A stretch of 64,000 bases of DNA from a bacterium (GTDB lineage Bacteria > Desulfobacterota > DSWW01), in contig JANQFG010000171.1 in NCBI GenBank assembly GCA_028277985.1, forward strand, positions 33,317 through 97,316, written 5' to 3'. Numbering within the stretch: position 1 is the first letter of the stretch; each line of letters opens with the position of its first letter. Shown in pieces: positions 1 to 9,427 of the stretch. The notes beneath the pieces are model-generated. The model worked only from the letters and a program-made list of their open reading frames with translations, did no database searches and had not been told where the DNA came from. Both the position numbers and the translations under genes were made by a program.

Positions 1-911
1 CCTTGAACGCCTACGACCAGGTGGTCCTTCAGCACGGGTGCGGCGTTTAGCTCGAGCGCAACCTGGGCCCCCTCCTTGCTCAACACCAGGATTTCGGCAA
101 GGTTGATCCGGTTCCCCGAGAGGAGGGACTGAAGTAGCTCCACGGCATTGAGAACATCCGAGACGGCCACATAGTCCAGGAAGTTTGTTCCCGTGACCTG
201 TTGCGGCTCGTATCCGAGAATCTGGTGGAGTGAAGGGGAGCAGTATTGTATGACCCCCTCCCTGTCCGTCTGGAAGATGAAATCGATGCTCGTCTCGGTC
301 AGTAACCTGAATTTCTCCTCGCTTGCCTTCAACCGCTCCTCTGTCTGTTTCCGGTCGGAGATGTCCCGCAGAATCCCCACGGCATTCCATTCGTTTCCGA
401 TGTTCACGGAGGAAACGGAAAGCTCTATGGAAAACTCGGTCCCATCCTTGCGGAGGGCGGACAATTCGAGTGTCTTGTCCTCGACCGGGCCCTGACCCGT
501 CTCTCGGAAGCGAGCAAGGCCGGCTCGGTAAGCCGCATAGTATCTTTCGGGCACCAGCAGAGAATGGAGTTCCCTGCCGAGAGTCTCCTCGGCGGTGTAT
601 CCGAAGATGTGTTCCGCCGCTGGATTCCAGTAGGAAATCCGACCGACCTGATCCATGATCAGGATCGCATCCCGTGCGGAATCACTGATCTTCCGGAATT
701 TGTCTTCCGATCCCCTCCGGGGCTGCGTTTCCAAGATTTCAGGATCATGATTCGGGTGGTTCACCGAAGGGCTCCGGTTGGGCTTGCCTCGTCTTCCATT
801 CTGGGAAGTCGCAGTGTAACCCGAAATAGAAGAGCTCTTTTTAGATCGTCGCATTTGCTTTCCAACCCTCTCCTGAGTCCCTTCGATCTCGGACAAGTCT
901 GAAGAACGCAT
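1..911 (-). CDS. PAS-domain sensor protein, N-terminal part (3' end beyond the left edge)
   Basis: The minus-strand reading frame opens at the ATG ending at 911 and runs off the window after about 303 codons. After a basic, low-complexity N-terminus of about 70 residues there are two PAS domains, at roughly residues 72-195 and 200-303. The first has the typical phrase DAILIMDQVGRISYWNPAAE and a PAC-like ending (GILRDISDRKQTEERL). The second has DFIFQTDREGVIQYCSP. The missing C-terminus is probably a histidine kinase core, but that is inference. It lies 30 bp downstream of a single-domain receiver gene on the same strand, as part of the two-component cluster. Confidence 0.8.
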   Translation of the reverse strand, partial: MRSSDLSEIEGTQERVGKQMRRSKKSSSISGYTATSQNGRRGKPNRSPSVNHPNHDPEILETQPRRGSEDKFRKISDSARDAILIMDQVGRISYWNPAAEHIFGYTAEETLGRELHSLLVPERYYAAYRAGLARFRETGQGPVEDKTLELSALRKDGTEFSIELSVSSVNIGNEWNAVGILRDISDRKQTEERLKASEEKFRLLTETSIDFIFQTDREGVIQYCSPSLHQILGYEPQQVTGTNFLDYVAVSDVLNAVELLQSLLSGNRINLAEILVLSKEGAQVALELNAAPVLKDHLVVGVQ

Positions 912-941
912 GGCCGGTTCCTCCGTATGGTGGCCTACGTA

Positions 942-1325
942 TCAACTCTCGCCAGGGATCTCCTCACTCATCCGGCGCACGATTTCCGTAACCGCCTCTC
1001 CGTCCTTTGCCTTGTGGAGAAAGAAATCTGCGCCGAGTTCGTGGCATTTCTTTCTGTACTGGGGAAGGGGGTTGTTGGTGAATATGATGACGCGTGGTCC
1101 TTCCCCGTTCTTCTTGATCTGTTTAAGAACGTCTATCCCGGAACCGGTTTGAAGCCGGATGTCCAGGATCACGATATCCGGCCGGGACCTTCCGATCCCT
1201 TCGACCGCATCCGGTCCATTGCCGGCAACGCCGACCATTTCCAATGCAGGCAGGCAGGAGAGTCGCTCCATGAGACGTTCCTGGATCTCGACGGAATCAT
1301 CGACTATGAACACTCTCGTCATCAT
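942..1325 (-). CDS. single-domain response regulator (receiver only)
   Basis: A 127-residue CheY-like protein beginning MMTRVFIVDD. It has the acidic pocket (VDD), a phosphoacceptor Asp in IVILDIRLQTGSG, a Thr switch (IIFTNN) and the conserved Lys (FFLHKAKD). There is no output domain, so it probably signals through protein contacts or phosphorelay. The start was placed at the tandem ATGATG because an AAAGAG Shine-Dalgarno-like stretch precedes it; the frame stays open upstream to 1418 but that extension (NQTNRTRERGRLE) does not look like receiver sequence. Confidence 0.85.
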   Translation of the reverse strand: MMTRVFIVDDSVEIQERLMERLSCLPALEMVGVAGNGPDAVEGIGRSRPDIVILDIRLQTGSGIDVLKQIKKNGEGPRVIIFTNNPLPQYRKKCHELGADFFLHKAKDGEAVTEIVRRMSEEIPGES

Positions 1326-1499
1326 TCTCTTTCTGCGGGCGGATGTTGCGACTTCCAGCCGACCCCTTTCCCGGGTTCTGTTTGTTTGATTCTCAAGATC
1401 GCACGAAAGCCGTAACAAGTATGTAGGCAGGCTGGGTATAGTCTTGTAAGAAGACGGCGGATCGTTTTGTAGGTATTTTTCTTACACGGGGCGGGGGGC

Positions 1500-2132
1500 C
1501 TACTCCACCAGACCCTCCTTGACGGCGTAGTAGGTCAATTCTGCATTCGTGTTGAGGTGAAGCTTGTCGAGGATACGCGAACGGTAGGTATGCACGGTTT
1601 TCACGCTGAGGTGCAGTTCGGCAGCAATTTCGGCGGGTTTCTTTCCCGCACCGATCATGCACAATACCTGGAATTCCCGGTCGGAAAGGGCCTGGTGGGG
1701 CGGCGCTCCCATGTCCGTGTCCAGGACGCCCACCAGTTTCTCGGCCAGTGCCTGGCTCACGTACTTCTTGCCGGACATCACCTTTCGTATCGCTGCAACG
1801 AGTTCCTCCGGGATCGTCTTCTTGGTCAGATAGCCGGCCGCCCCGGCCTTGAAGACACGCATGGCGTATTGCTCTTCGTCGTGTATGCTCAGTATGAGCA
1901 CGGGGAGTTGGGGTTTTTCGATCTTCAGTTGCTTCAGCGTGTCGAGGCCTCCTTTCCCCGGCATCGATATGTCGAGCACAACGAGATCGAAATCATCTCT
2001 ACGAATCTTGTCCAGCACCTCGAACCCGTCACATGCCTCATCCGCAAGAACAAGGTCCGGGGTTTCCGAGAAGATCTGCTTCAGCGCTACGCGAACAATC
2101 GCATGGTCGTCTGCAACCAGGATTTTCGTCAT
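1500..2132 (-). CDS. NarL/FixJ-type response regulator
   Basis: 210 residues. The N-terminal receiver has ADDHAIVR, a phosphoacceptor in LVVLDISMPGKGG and the conserved Lys in YLTKKTIPEE. The C-terminal LuxR-type HTH has LSDREFQVLCMIGAGKKPAE and LSVKTVHTYRSRILDKL. The ATG lies one base after the stop of the upstream HisKA_3 kinase gene, and an AGGAGG ribosome site sits inside that kinase's last codons. HisKA_3 kinases characteristically pair with NarL-type regulators, so these two are very probably a cognate pair. The DNA target cannot be read from the sequence. Confidence 0.93.
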   Translation of the reverse strand: MTKILVADDHAIVRVALKQIFSETPDLVLADEACDGFEVLDKIRRDDFDLVVLDISMPGKGGLDTLKQLKIEKPQLPVLILSIHDEEQYAMRVFKAGAAGYLTKKTIPEELVAAIRKVMSGKKYVSQALAEKLVGVLDTDMGAPPHQALSDREFQVLCMIGAGKKPAEIAAELHLSVKTVHTYRSRILDKLHLNTNAELTYYAVKEGLVE

Positions 2133-2133
2133 G

Positions 2134-4824
2134 CTATGCCTCCTGCTGTCGCAGGGGAATTCCGACGATGACCGTGGTGCCCTCTTCCGGCCTTCCCTCG
2201 ATGGATACGATTCCTTGGTACAGAGAGGCTCTTTCCTGCATCCCGATGATGCCGAAGGAGCCGGATTTCTCCATGTCTTCTTCGGAAATGCCCTTCCCGT
2301 TGTCCGCTACTTCCAGGATCAACGCATCGTCCGACGCTCTCAAGCCGACTTCGACTCTTGTGGCTTTCGCGTGACGCAAGACGTTGGTGAGTGTCTCCTG
2401 GAAGATGCGAAACACCGTGGTCGCGCGATCGGAATCAGGGGAAATTGCTTCGGGATCGATGAGAAGCTTGCATTGGATGCCCGTGCGTTCCTGGAAGTCG
2501 TTCGCCAGCCACTCGAGGGCAGAGGCAAGTCCGAGATCATCCAGAATGTCCGGTCGCAATTCCCGGCAGATCCGGGTGACTCTGTCGATGGTGCCGTCGA
2601 TGAGCTCGACGGCGGATCGGTTCTTTTCCAGCAAGGGGGCCTGGTCAGGGCCAAGCCTCCCGCCAAGCCAGGTCAGATCCATCTTCAGAGCCGTGAGCGA
2701 CTGTGCGAGTTCATCGTGAATCTCGCGTGCAAGGGACTTTCTCTCTTCTTCCCTCGAAGATTGCAGATGTGCCGATAGTTGTCGAAACTGCTCCCTCGAG
2801 TCCCTTATTTCTTCTTCAGCCTTTTTGCGCTCCGTGATGTCCTGGACTGTTCCAAAGGCACGGCGAGCTACGCCCTGTTCGTCGAATTCCACATGAGACC
2901 TTCCCAGAATCCATTTTGTGGTGCCATCGACAATAATCCGGTAGTCGACGTCATAGGGCTCACGAGCCACGGCATCCCTCCAGAATTCACGCACCCGGGG
3001 CCGGTCCTCCGGGTGAACCAACGCAAGCCACGTCTCAAAGGATAGCCGGGTCCCTTGTTCGAGCCCGAATATGCGGCATGCCTCACTAGAGGGAAACAAC
3101 GCATCTTTCTCTATGTTTGACTCCCAGCTTCCGAGCCTTGCGACCTCCTGGGCGTATCTCAGGTTCGCCTCACTTGCACGCAAGGCTTCCGTCTTCTCCC
3201 TGATCTCGGTGATATCACGCGTCACCGCGAATATCAGGTTTTCTGCGGACTGTGCAAAAGCGTTCCAGGAGAGCCACCGATAGGATCCGTCCTTGCACTG
3301 ATACCGGTTCTCGAATCGAATGACCGTCTTCCCTGATCGGAGCTCTTCGGCCGCCCGAACCGTCGCCTCGCGGTCTTCGGGATGGATGAAGTCAAGCCAG
3401 GGCCTGCTCAGGAGTTCTTCCCTTGGGCGCCCGAGGGTCCTTTCCCATGCTGGGTTGAGCTGCTTGAAGAAGCCGTCGAAGCCCGCGATGCTCAGGAGGT
3501 CGACAGACAGATTGAAAAGGCGGTCCCTCTCCTCCTCGGCCTGCTTCTGCTCGGTGATGTCGGAAATGAAGCCTTCCAGGAAGAGGAGGTCTCCCTTATC
3601 AGAGAAGATGCCCCTGCCTTGCTCCCACACCCATTTCTTCCTGCCCTCCTTTGTCCTTATTCGGTAGACGATTAGAAAGGGCTCTCTTTTCTCAACGGCC
3701 GCCTGCACCTGATTCCAGACCTCCTGCCGGTCCTCCGGGTGGACTGTCTCCCCAAAGGAGGTTTTACGGTTGTCGATCAGGTCCGAGGGGTCGTAGCCGG
3801 TCAGGTCGATGCACCCGCTGCTCACGAACTTCATGGTCCACTGCGGATCGGGGAGACAGCGGTAAGCCATCCCCGGCAGGTTGCTCATCAGGGTGGACAG
3901 TGTCCTCTCGCTCTCCCGTAGGGCCTGTTCCGCGTGCTTACGGTCGGTAATGTCTTCCACGATGGCAATGTGGTACTGCGGCTTCTCGCCCTCTATCCAC
4001 GTGGGTGACACGGTCAGGTTAACCCACACGATCGAGCCGTCCTTGCGGAAGTACCGCTTCTCCATGGAGAACTCTCGTATCTCTCCCTTCTTCAGTTTCT
4101 CCATGTTGTCCAGGTCTTCCTGCAGATCCTCCGGGTGGGTGATCTCCGGGAACGTGGTTTTCTGCATTTCCTCGGCCGTATATCCCAAGATGTCGCAGTA
4201 CTTCTGGTTGATCCTCACGAACCGGCCCGTCTCCGTGACGATCTGGGCCGCCCCGACCGCGGCCTGCTCGAAGAACGCTCGAAATCGCTCCTCCGCTTGT
4301 CTGCGCTCACGGATCTCTCGCTGAAGGGTGAGGTTCGCCTGTTGCAGCTGGAGCATCTTGTCCTCCAGCTTCCGAACCAGGGCCTCGTTGTACTCCTTCA
4401 GATAGACCTCCCCCTCGACGGGGGATTGTCCCTCAACCCGGACGGAGTTTCCCTCGGAAGCGTCCACAACCTCCTCGATCATGGCGAGGAAGTGATCGGG
4501 CTCCGCAGGCTTGATGATGAACCGCTCGGCACCCAGGCTCAGTGCAAATGCCTCGTCTTTCGGGTCGGTGTAGGTCGCCGTGTAGAACACGAACGGGATG
4601 CGATGAAGTGCTGCGTCCTGCTTCCACTCCCGGCACAGGGCGAAGCCGTCCATCCCGGGCATGAGAATATCGCTTATGGCGATCGCAGGCGGCTTCCGGC
4701 GAGCCAGCTCGAGAGCTTCGGACCCGTCGGCGGCCGTAACCACCTCGTAGCCATGGCCCACCAGCAGGGTCCGCAACATGTAGAGATTCTGCTCGTTGTC
4801 ATCCACGATCAGGAGCCTGCTCAT
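2134..4824 (-). CDS. receiver-PAS-PAS-PAS-PAS-HisKA_3 sensor histidine kinase
   Basis: 896 residues with no obvious membrane segment, so probably cytoplasmic. Order: receiver (about 1-120, phosphoacceptor D52 in SDILMPGMDG, Lys in FIIKPAEP), a short coiled coil, then four PAS/PAC units (about 180-300, 305-430, 435-555, 560-680). A NarX/DegS-type dimerisation domain follows with the His motif REIHDELAQSLTALKMDL, then an ATPase domain with TNVLRHAKA, DNGKGI and GSFGIIGMQERA. The gene overlaps the upstream receiver gene by four bases (ATGA) and is followed one base later by the NarL-type regulator. The N-terminal receiver lets another kinase feed into it; the adjacent PAS-GAF kinase is the obvious candidate (inference). 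Confidence 0.93.
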   Translation of the reverse strand: MSRLLIVDDNEQNLYMLRTLLVGHGYEVVTAADGSEALELARRKPPAIAISDILMPGMDGFALCREWKQDAALHRIPFVFYTATYTDPKDEAFALSLGAERFIIKPAEPDHFLAMIEEVVDASEGNSVRVEGQSPVEGEVYLKEYNEALVRKLEDKMLQLQQANLTLQREIRERRQAEERFRAFFEQAAVGAAQIVTETGRFVRINQKYCDILGYTAEEMQKTTFPEITHPEDLQEDLDNMEKLKKGEIREFSMEKRYFRKDGSIVWVNLTVSPTWIEGEKPQYHIAIVEDITDRKHAEQALRESERTLSTLMSNLPGMAYRCLPDPQWTMKFVSSGCIDLTGYDPSDLIDNRKTSFGETVHPEDRQEVWNQVQAAVEKREPFLIVYRIRTKEGRKKWVWEQGRGIFSDKGDLLFLEGFISDITEQKQAEEERDRLFNLSVDLLSIAGFDGFFKQLNPAWERTLGRPREELLSRPWLDFIHPEDREATVRAAEELRSGKTVIRFENRYQCKDGSYRWLSWNAFAQSAENLIFAVTRDITEIREKTEALRASEANLRYAQEVARLGSWESNIEKDALFPSSEACRIFGLEQGTRLSFETWLALVHPEDRPRVREFWRDAVAREPYDVDYRIIVDGTTKWILGRSHVEFDEQGVARRAFGTVQDITERKKAEEEIRDSREQFRQLSAHLQSSREEERKSLAREIHDELAQSLTALKMDLTWLGGRLGPDQAPLLEKNRSAVELIDGTIDRVTRICRELRPDILDDLGLASALEWLANDFQERTGIQCKLLIDPEAISPDSDRATTVFRIFQETLTNVLRHAKATRVEVGLRASDDALILEVADNGKGISEEDMEKSGSFGIIGMQERASLYQGIVSIEGRPEEGTTVIVGIPLRQQEA

Positions 4825-5216
4825 TCAGAGCCTCCCAGGTCAGAGGACTGGACCGGCAAGTGCATCTCCACATCCGACACGAACGTATCCGGATCGATCG
4901 GTTTTTCCAGATAGCCGGAGCATCCGGCAGCCATGACCCGTTCCCGGTCGCCCACCATTGCGTAGGAGGTGACGGCTACGACCGGAATGCTGCTCGTTTC
5001 CGGATTCCCCTTCAACTTCTCGGCCACTTCATAGCCGTCCATGACCGGGATCTGGATGTCCAGCAGGATCAGCGCGGGGGCCGCGTTCCGGGCCCAGTCG
5101 AGGCCCTCCTCGCCGTTCCAGGCCTGGATGACTTCATACCCGTTCTGTTCCAGGATGAACTTCATCAGGTACATGTTCTGCTCGTTGTCTTCGATCACCA
5201 GTATCTTCGTCTTCAT
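4821..5216 (-). CDS. single-domain response regulator (DivK/CheY-like)
   Basis: 131 residues, receiver only. It has the acidic pair in VIEDNEQN, phosphoacceptor D53 in LILLDIQIPVMDGYE, the Thr switch in VAVTSYA and Lys in GYLEKPID. The beginning resembles the N-terminal receiver of the downstream kinase (DNEQN followed by Y-M-L), which suggests local duplication. Two bases separate its ATG from the stop of the upstream hybrid-type kinase, and its 3' end overlaps the next kinase by ATGA. It probably shuttles phosphate between the two kinases. Confidence 0.9.
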   Translation of the reverse strand: MKTKILVIEDNEQNMYLMKFILEQNGYEVIQAWNGEEGLDWARNAAPALILLDIQIPVMDGYEVAEKLKGNPETSSIPVVAVTSYAMVGDRERVMAAGCSGYLEKPIDPDTFVSDVEMHLPVQSSDLGGSE

Positions 5217-5218
5217 GG

Positions 5219-8200
5219 TCAGGCCCTCCCGCTGGGCGGTGCCAGGTTCATCGGCAGGGTAAAGGAGAAATCGCTTCCCTTGCCAGGGCCCGGACTCTCC
5301 GCCCGGATCTCTCCGCCGAGCAGATACATCAGCTTCTTGCAGATGGAGAGCCCGAGGCCGGTCCCCTCGTGCCGGCGATTCAGTCCCATGTCGATCTGCT
5401 GGAAGGCCTCGAAGAGCAGTTCCCTATCTTCGGGCCTGATTCCAATGCCCGTATCTCTGACGTGCGTAACCACTTGGTCGCCCCTGACCACGCATTCGAC
5501 CTGTACCTCACCCTCTTCCGTGAATTTCACCGCGTTGTTCACAAGGTTGATCAGAACCTGCTCCACCCTCCGCCGGTCGCTCGTGACCTGGCCCAGATCA
5601 GCCGAAAGCTTCGTGACCAGGGTCAGCCCCTTCTTCTCGGCCATGGGCGTCACCTTCTCCACGGTCTTGCGGACCGCCTCCCTGATGTCGAAGGGCTTGG
5701 AGTCGATCTCGAGCTGGCCCGCCTCGATCTTGGAGATATCCAGAACATCGTTGATCAGATCCAGCAGATGGCGGCTGCTCTCCTTCACCATGTTGAGCTG
5801 TTTCTGTTGTTCATCGTTCAGGGGGCCGACCAGGCCTTGCAGGAGGATGCCGGTAAAGCCGATGATCGAATTGAGCGGAGTGCGAAGTTCGTGGGACATG
5901 GTGGCAAGGAAGGCGGACTTCAGGCGGTCCGCCTCTTCTGCCCTGTCCTTGGCGATCGTCAGCTCTGCAGTCCGGTCTTTCACGCGTTCTTCCAGCTCGT
6001 CTGCGTATCCCTTGAGCTCCTCATGGAGGAGCGCGTTCTGGAGCGCGCCGGCCACCAGGTTGGCAAGCGTTTCCAGGTAAGTGCCCTGGACGCCGAAGTC
6101 GCGATCGGTGAGCGAGGCGAGCACCAATACCCCGAGCACTCCCTCACGCCCCTGCAATGGGAGGGCCGTGAGCGAATGAATTCCTGCCGATTTGCATTCG
6201 TCCAGGGTGCACCGGTGGTCCGCGTGAATGTTCCGGGAGTAGATTGCCTTCCCCTCGCTCCAGGCAAGCCCGCACAGGCACTGCCCGAAGTGATGCATAC
6301 CCTCCTCGGCCCAATCCAGATCCGGCGCAGCGGAGCGGAATCCCTGCAAGTCGAGCTGCTCTTCCCTTGCCAGGAAAAGGGCGACCATGTCGGACTGGGT
6401 CGTGTGGACCAGGTTGTCCAGCGCCGATTCGACGACCTGTTCGATAGACAGGCTTGCGGTTATGCGGTCTCCCAGGTGGTGGAGGTCGGTCATCTCCTGA
6501 AAACGCCGGCTCAGGGCCTCCTCGGTTTGCCTGCTCTCGATGGCGACAGATGCCATCCCCGCTGCGCTTTCGATCAGGGCAAGCTCTTCCTCGGTCGGCC
6601 TGTGTGGCTCGCGCCAATACATCGCGAACGTGCCCAGCACGTGTCCTGCTGAGGCGAGGATCGGTTGGGACCAGCACGCATGCAGGTTGTGGAACTCTGC
6701 CAGATCGCGGAAATCCGACCAGAGCGGATCGGTGTGGATGTCTTCCACGATGACCTGTCGTTTCTCGTGGGCGGCGGTCCCACAAGAGCCGACCCCTGGG
6801 CCGATCTCGATCCCGTCGATCGCCTGGTTGTAAGCCTCCGGCAGGCTGGGCGCGGCCCCGTGCTCCAGCCGTGTTCCATCGCTGCTGAGCAGCAGCACCG
6901 ATCCGAGCATGCCATCAATCAGTGCTTCCATCGTGCGGACCAGGGTCTCCAGCACCTCCGTCAGGTCGCTGCCGGTTGCCAGAAGCCTGAGAACGAGATT
7001 CTGACCTTCCCTCATGCGTTCGTGTCGCTTCCGATCCGTTACCTCTCGGACCGTGCTGATCACCTGCACTCCCTCGGCCGTCTCCAGAGGGCTGAGACTG
7101 ATCTCCAAAGGGAACTCGCTTCCATCCTTGCGCAGACCGGCCAGTTCCAGGCCCGTTCCCATCGGTCGCAGACCGGGTTCGGAAAAGTACTGTGCGCGGT
7201 GCTTGGTATGGTCCTCTCGAAAACGATCGGGCAGCAGGATGTCGTGCGGTTGCCCCAGCAGCTCGCCCTTCTCGTAGCCAAAGAGCGCCTCGGTCTGCTC
7301 GTTGACATGGAGAATGTCGCCCTCTCGGCTCACGATCACAATACTGTCCGGCGCGGCATCGATCATTCCACGGAACCGCTTTTCGCTCAGGCGCAATGCA
7401 TCCCCAGACGCCTTTCGCTCCGCGATTTCATTCTCCAGGGCTTCGTTGGCACTGGAGAGGTCTTCCGTGCGTTCTCTGACTCGTGCTTCAAGGCCGGTCT
7501 TGGCTTCTCGGAGTTGCTCCTCCGCCTGCTTCCGGTCATGGACTTCTTGTGTCAAGCGCTCGTTCGCCTCGGACAGTTCGGCGGTCCCTGCCTCCAGCTT
7601 CCGTATCATGGGACGGCTGACTCGAATGAACAGGACCGATCCTGCAAGGACGAGCAGCAGAGAGCTGCCAAGGGCGATTGTGCCGGCGCGCACAAAGGGC
7701 GCTCGAATCTCTGCCACCTCGATCTTCGCCACCAGGCCGAGGTTCAACTCTTCCACGTAGTCGTATCCGGCCAGTACGGAGACTCCGTGATAATCGAGCC
7801 CCACGATTGCGCCCGAATGGCCGGAAAGAGCCCGGCGCATCGGTTCCGCGATCTCGGAGGCAAAGGGGATCTGTTTGGACTTGGAGGCGTCCGACGGACG
7901 GTCTGTGACAAGAAGATAGATGAAATCCCCCTCACGTTTTCCCAGAACGAGTTCCCCGGTCTTCCCCGGGCCGCTGTAGTGCCCGTAGGCGTCTGCTATC
8001 TGGCTCAGGGTGGCCGCCCGGGAACCTCCGGGATAGTCCTGGTTGCTGTAGACGGAATCGAACCGGGCAACCGCCTCGATCAGGCGCGTCTGACTCCGAG
8101 CCATTTCCAGGAGCCTCGTTTCTTCCTCTTCGAAGGCCGCCCGGTACAACGCGGTAATTGTCGCTCCCACGGCGAGGAAGCAGGCGGTAGCCATGATCAA

Positions 8201-8233
8201 CAGGAGAAGGAGCACCCGCTTGAATTCACTCAT
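5219..8233 (-). CDS. membrane PAS-GAF-GAF sensor histidine kinase
   Basis: 1004 residues from the ATG at 8233, which has a GGAGG site; the longer open frame to 8419 is rich in Pro/Arg and was not used. A transmembrane segment (about 6-28) leads to an extracytoplasmic sensor region (30-180), whose final part (VGLDYHGVSVLAGYDYVEE, then LGLVAKIE) resembles single Cache sensor folds. A second membrane segment (185-205) and a coiled coil follow. Then come PAS (283-402), two GAF domains (415-570 and 580-735), HisKA with H781 in MSHELRTPLNSIIGF, and HATPase with NLVNNAVKF, DTGIGI and GTGLGLSICKK. It is the first gene of the minus-strand signalling operon. Confidence 0.93.
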   Translation of the reverse strand: MSEFKRVLLLLLIMATACFLAVGATITALYRAAFEEEETRLLEMARSQTRLIEAVARFDSVYSNQDYPGGSRAATLSQIADAYGHYSGPGKTGELVLGKREGDFIYLLVTDRPSDASKSKQIPFASEIAEPMRRALSGHSGAIVGLDYHGVSVLAGYDYVEELNLGLVAKIEVAEIRAPFVRAGTIALGSSLLLVLAGSVLFIRVSRPMIRKLEAGTAELSEANERLTQEVHDRKQAEEQLREAKTGLEARVRERTEDLSSANEALENEIAERKASGDALRLSEKRFRGMIDAAPDSIVIVSREGDILHVNEQTEALFGYEKGELLGQPHDILLPDRFREDHTKHRAQYFSEPGLRPMGTGLELAGLRKDGSEFPLEISLSPLETAEGVQVISTVREVTDRKRHERMREGQNLVLRLLATGSDLTEVLETLVRTMEALIDGMLGSVLLLSSDGTRLEHGAAPSLPEAYNQAIDGIEIGPGVGSCGTAAHEKRQVIVEDIHTDPLWSDFRDLAEFHNLHACWSQPILASAGHVLGTFAMYWREPHRPTEEELALIESAAGMASVAIESRQTEEALSRRFQEMTDLHHLGDRITASLSIEQVVESALDNLVHTTQSDMVALFLAREEQLDLQGFRSAAPDLDWAEEGMHHFGQCLCGLAWSEGKAIYSRNIHADHRCTLDECKSAGIHSLTALPLQGREGVLGVLVLASLTDRDFGVQGTYLETLANLVAGALQNALLHEELKGYADELEERVKDRTAELTIAKDRAEEADRLKSAFLATMSHELRTPLNSIIGFTGILLQGLVGPLNDEQQKQLNMVKESSRHLLDLINDVLDISKIEAGQLEIDSKPFDIREAVRKTVEKVTPMAEKKGLTLVTKLSADLGQVTSDRRRVEQVLINLVNNAVKFTEEGEVQVECVVRGDQVVTHVRDTGIGIRPEDRELLFEAFQQIDMGLNRRHEGTGLGLSICKKLMYLLGGEIRAESPGPGKGSDFSFTLPMNLAPPSGRA

Positions 8234-8553
8234 GACCTTCGCCCTCCGCTGCCGGTAGGATGGAGCGCAGGTCCTTGCTCTCATGTCGCAGGTACAGGAA
8301 AGGGCAGGCTTCAAGGTAGATCGCACAGAAGGTAGGTGCGGCGAAATGAGGTGGCCAACACAACAACGAGGCCCGGGAAGGTCTCCTGCTGGCGGTCCGA
8401 CGCATCGTGGTATCCCCACAATTCATATACAGGATTTATGAATACACGAACCATTCGGCCATTACAAGAAAAAAACGGTCCGGGCGACGAGGAGCGTACC
8501 CTTTGACCGGCCTGGTTCGTCTTGTAGAGAAACGAAAGAAGAAGGAGGCGGCA
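8234..8553. other. divergent intergenic region, presumed promoters
   Basis: About 320 bp lie between the start of the minus-strand kinase operon and the plus-strand methyltransferase gene. Both promoters must be here. The stretch around 8421-8470 is AT-rich, but no -35/-10 pair convincing enough to call was found. Ribosome-binding sites are clear at both ends (GGAGG before the kinase, AAGGAGG before the methyltransferase). Confidence 0.4.
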
Positions 8554-9300
8554 ATGATGACCCCTGTGCGCAGATTCTCGACGTATGCATTCCTGGTGCT
8601 GGCAGGCCTGTTAGGAGGAGGCACCCTGTTCCTGTTCATGGTGTTCCTGTATGCGGGGCCCTTCAAGGGGACGGGTCTGGGACTGGGGGAGAACGCGTCC
8701 CTCTGGCTGAATGCGTCCCTATGTCTCGCGTTCTATGTTCAACACAGCGTAATGATTCGGAGATCCTTCCGAAGCCGGCTGGCGAAAATCCTGCCTGGAG
8801 AGTTCGATGCTGCCTTCTTCGCGGTCGCCTCGGGTCTTGCCCTGATCGTACTGTTCGCGTTCTGGCAGGAGTCGGCGAATACGGTGGCGAAAGCCACGGG
8901 CTCTCTGCGTTGGCTTCTTCGGGGAGTCTACTTCCTGTCCCTCGGCGGCTTCTTCTGGGGCATGAGGGCCTTGGGCGTGTTCGACCCATTTGGTGTCAGA
9001 CCGATCCTGGACCATCTGCGGGACAGGAAACCGTCTGCCGTTCCCTTCACTGTCCGTGGGCCCTACCACTGGGTTCGCCATCCCCTCTATCTGTTCATGC
9101 TTCTCATGATCTGGGCGTACCCGGATCTGACGACCGACCGACTGCTCTTCAATATTCTGTGGACCGTCTGGATCGTCGGCGGGACCGTACTCGAGGAACG
9201 GGACCTAACGGCTTCCCTCGGCAATGCGTACCGCGAATATCAAAGCCGAGTGCCCATGCTGATTCCTTACCGTATCCCGTCATTCAGAAATGCCGAGTGA
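8554..9300 (+). CDS. NnrU/isoprenylcysteine methyltransferase-like membrane protein
   Basis: 248 residues, starting at ATGATG just after AAGGAGG. Four to six hydrophobic segments are visible (about 10-35, 45-60, 80-98, 115-135, 180-205). The conserved C-terminal block RGPYHWVRHPLYLFMLL, followed by LEERDL and YREYQSRVPMLIP, is the S-adenosylmethionine-binding signature of ICMT/PEMT-type integral membrane methyltransferases. Bacterial relatives include methanethiol S-methyltransferase (MddA) and NnrU. The substrate cannot be told from sequence. It stands alone on the plus strand, and a GC-rich imperfect hairpin at 9371-9402 lies just downstream. Confidence 0.75.
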   Translation: MMTPVRRFSTYAFLVLAGLLGGGTLFLFMVFLYAGPFKGTGLGLGENASLWLNASLCLAFYVQHSVMIRRSFRSRLAKILPGEFDAAFFAVASGLALIVLFAFWQESANTVAKATGSLRWLLRGVYFLSLGGFFWGMRALGVFDPFGVRPILDHLRDRKPSAVPFTVRGPYHWVRHPLYLFMLLMIWAYPDLTTDRLLFNILWTVWIVGGTVLEERDLTASLGNAYREYQSRVPMLIPYRIPSFRNAE

Positions 9301-9427
9301 ACTGCAAAACTTGGCCCTTCCCAGCATCTCGAAGGAGCCGGTTTCTCTCCGGGCCGTTGAAAACCGCAAAGAGAAGCGGGATAATCGACCCGCCCGATTC
9401 TCTTGAAAGGGCGAGGAGGAGGCCGAG

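Noticed and set aside
6665..8335. Plus-strand frame of 556 codons opposite the membrane kinase
   Set aside because: Antisense to a kinase with all its motifs; no recognisable protein sequence.
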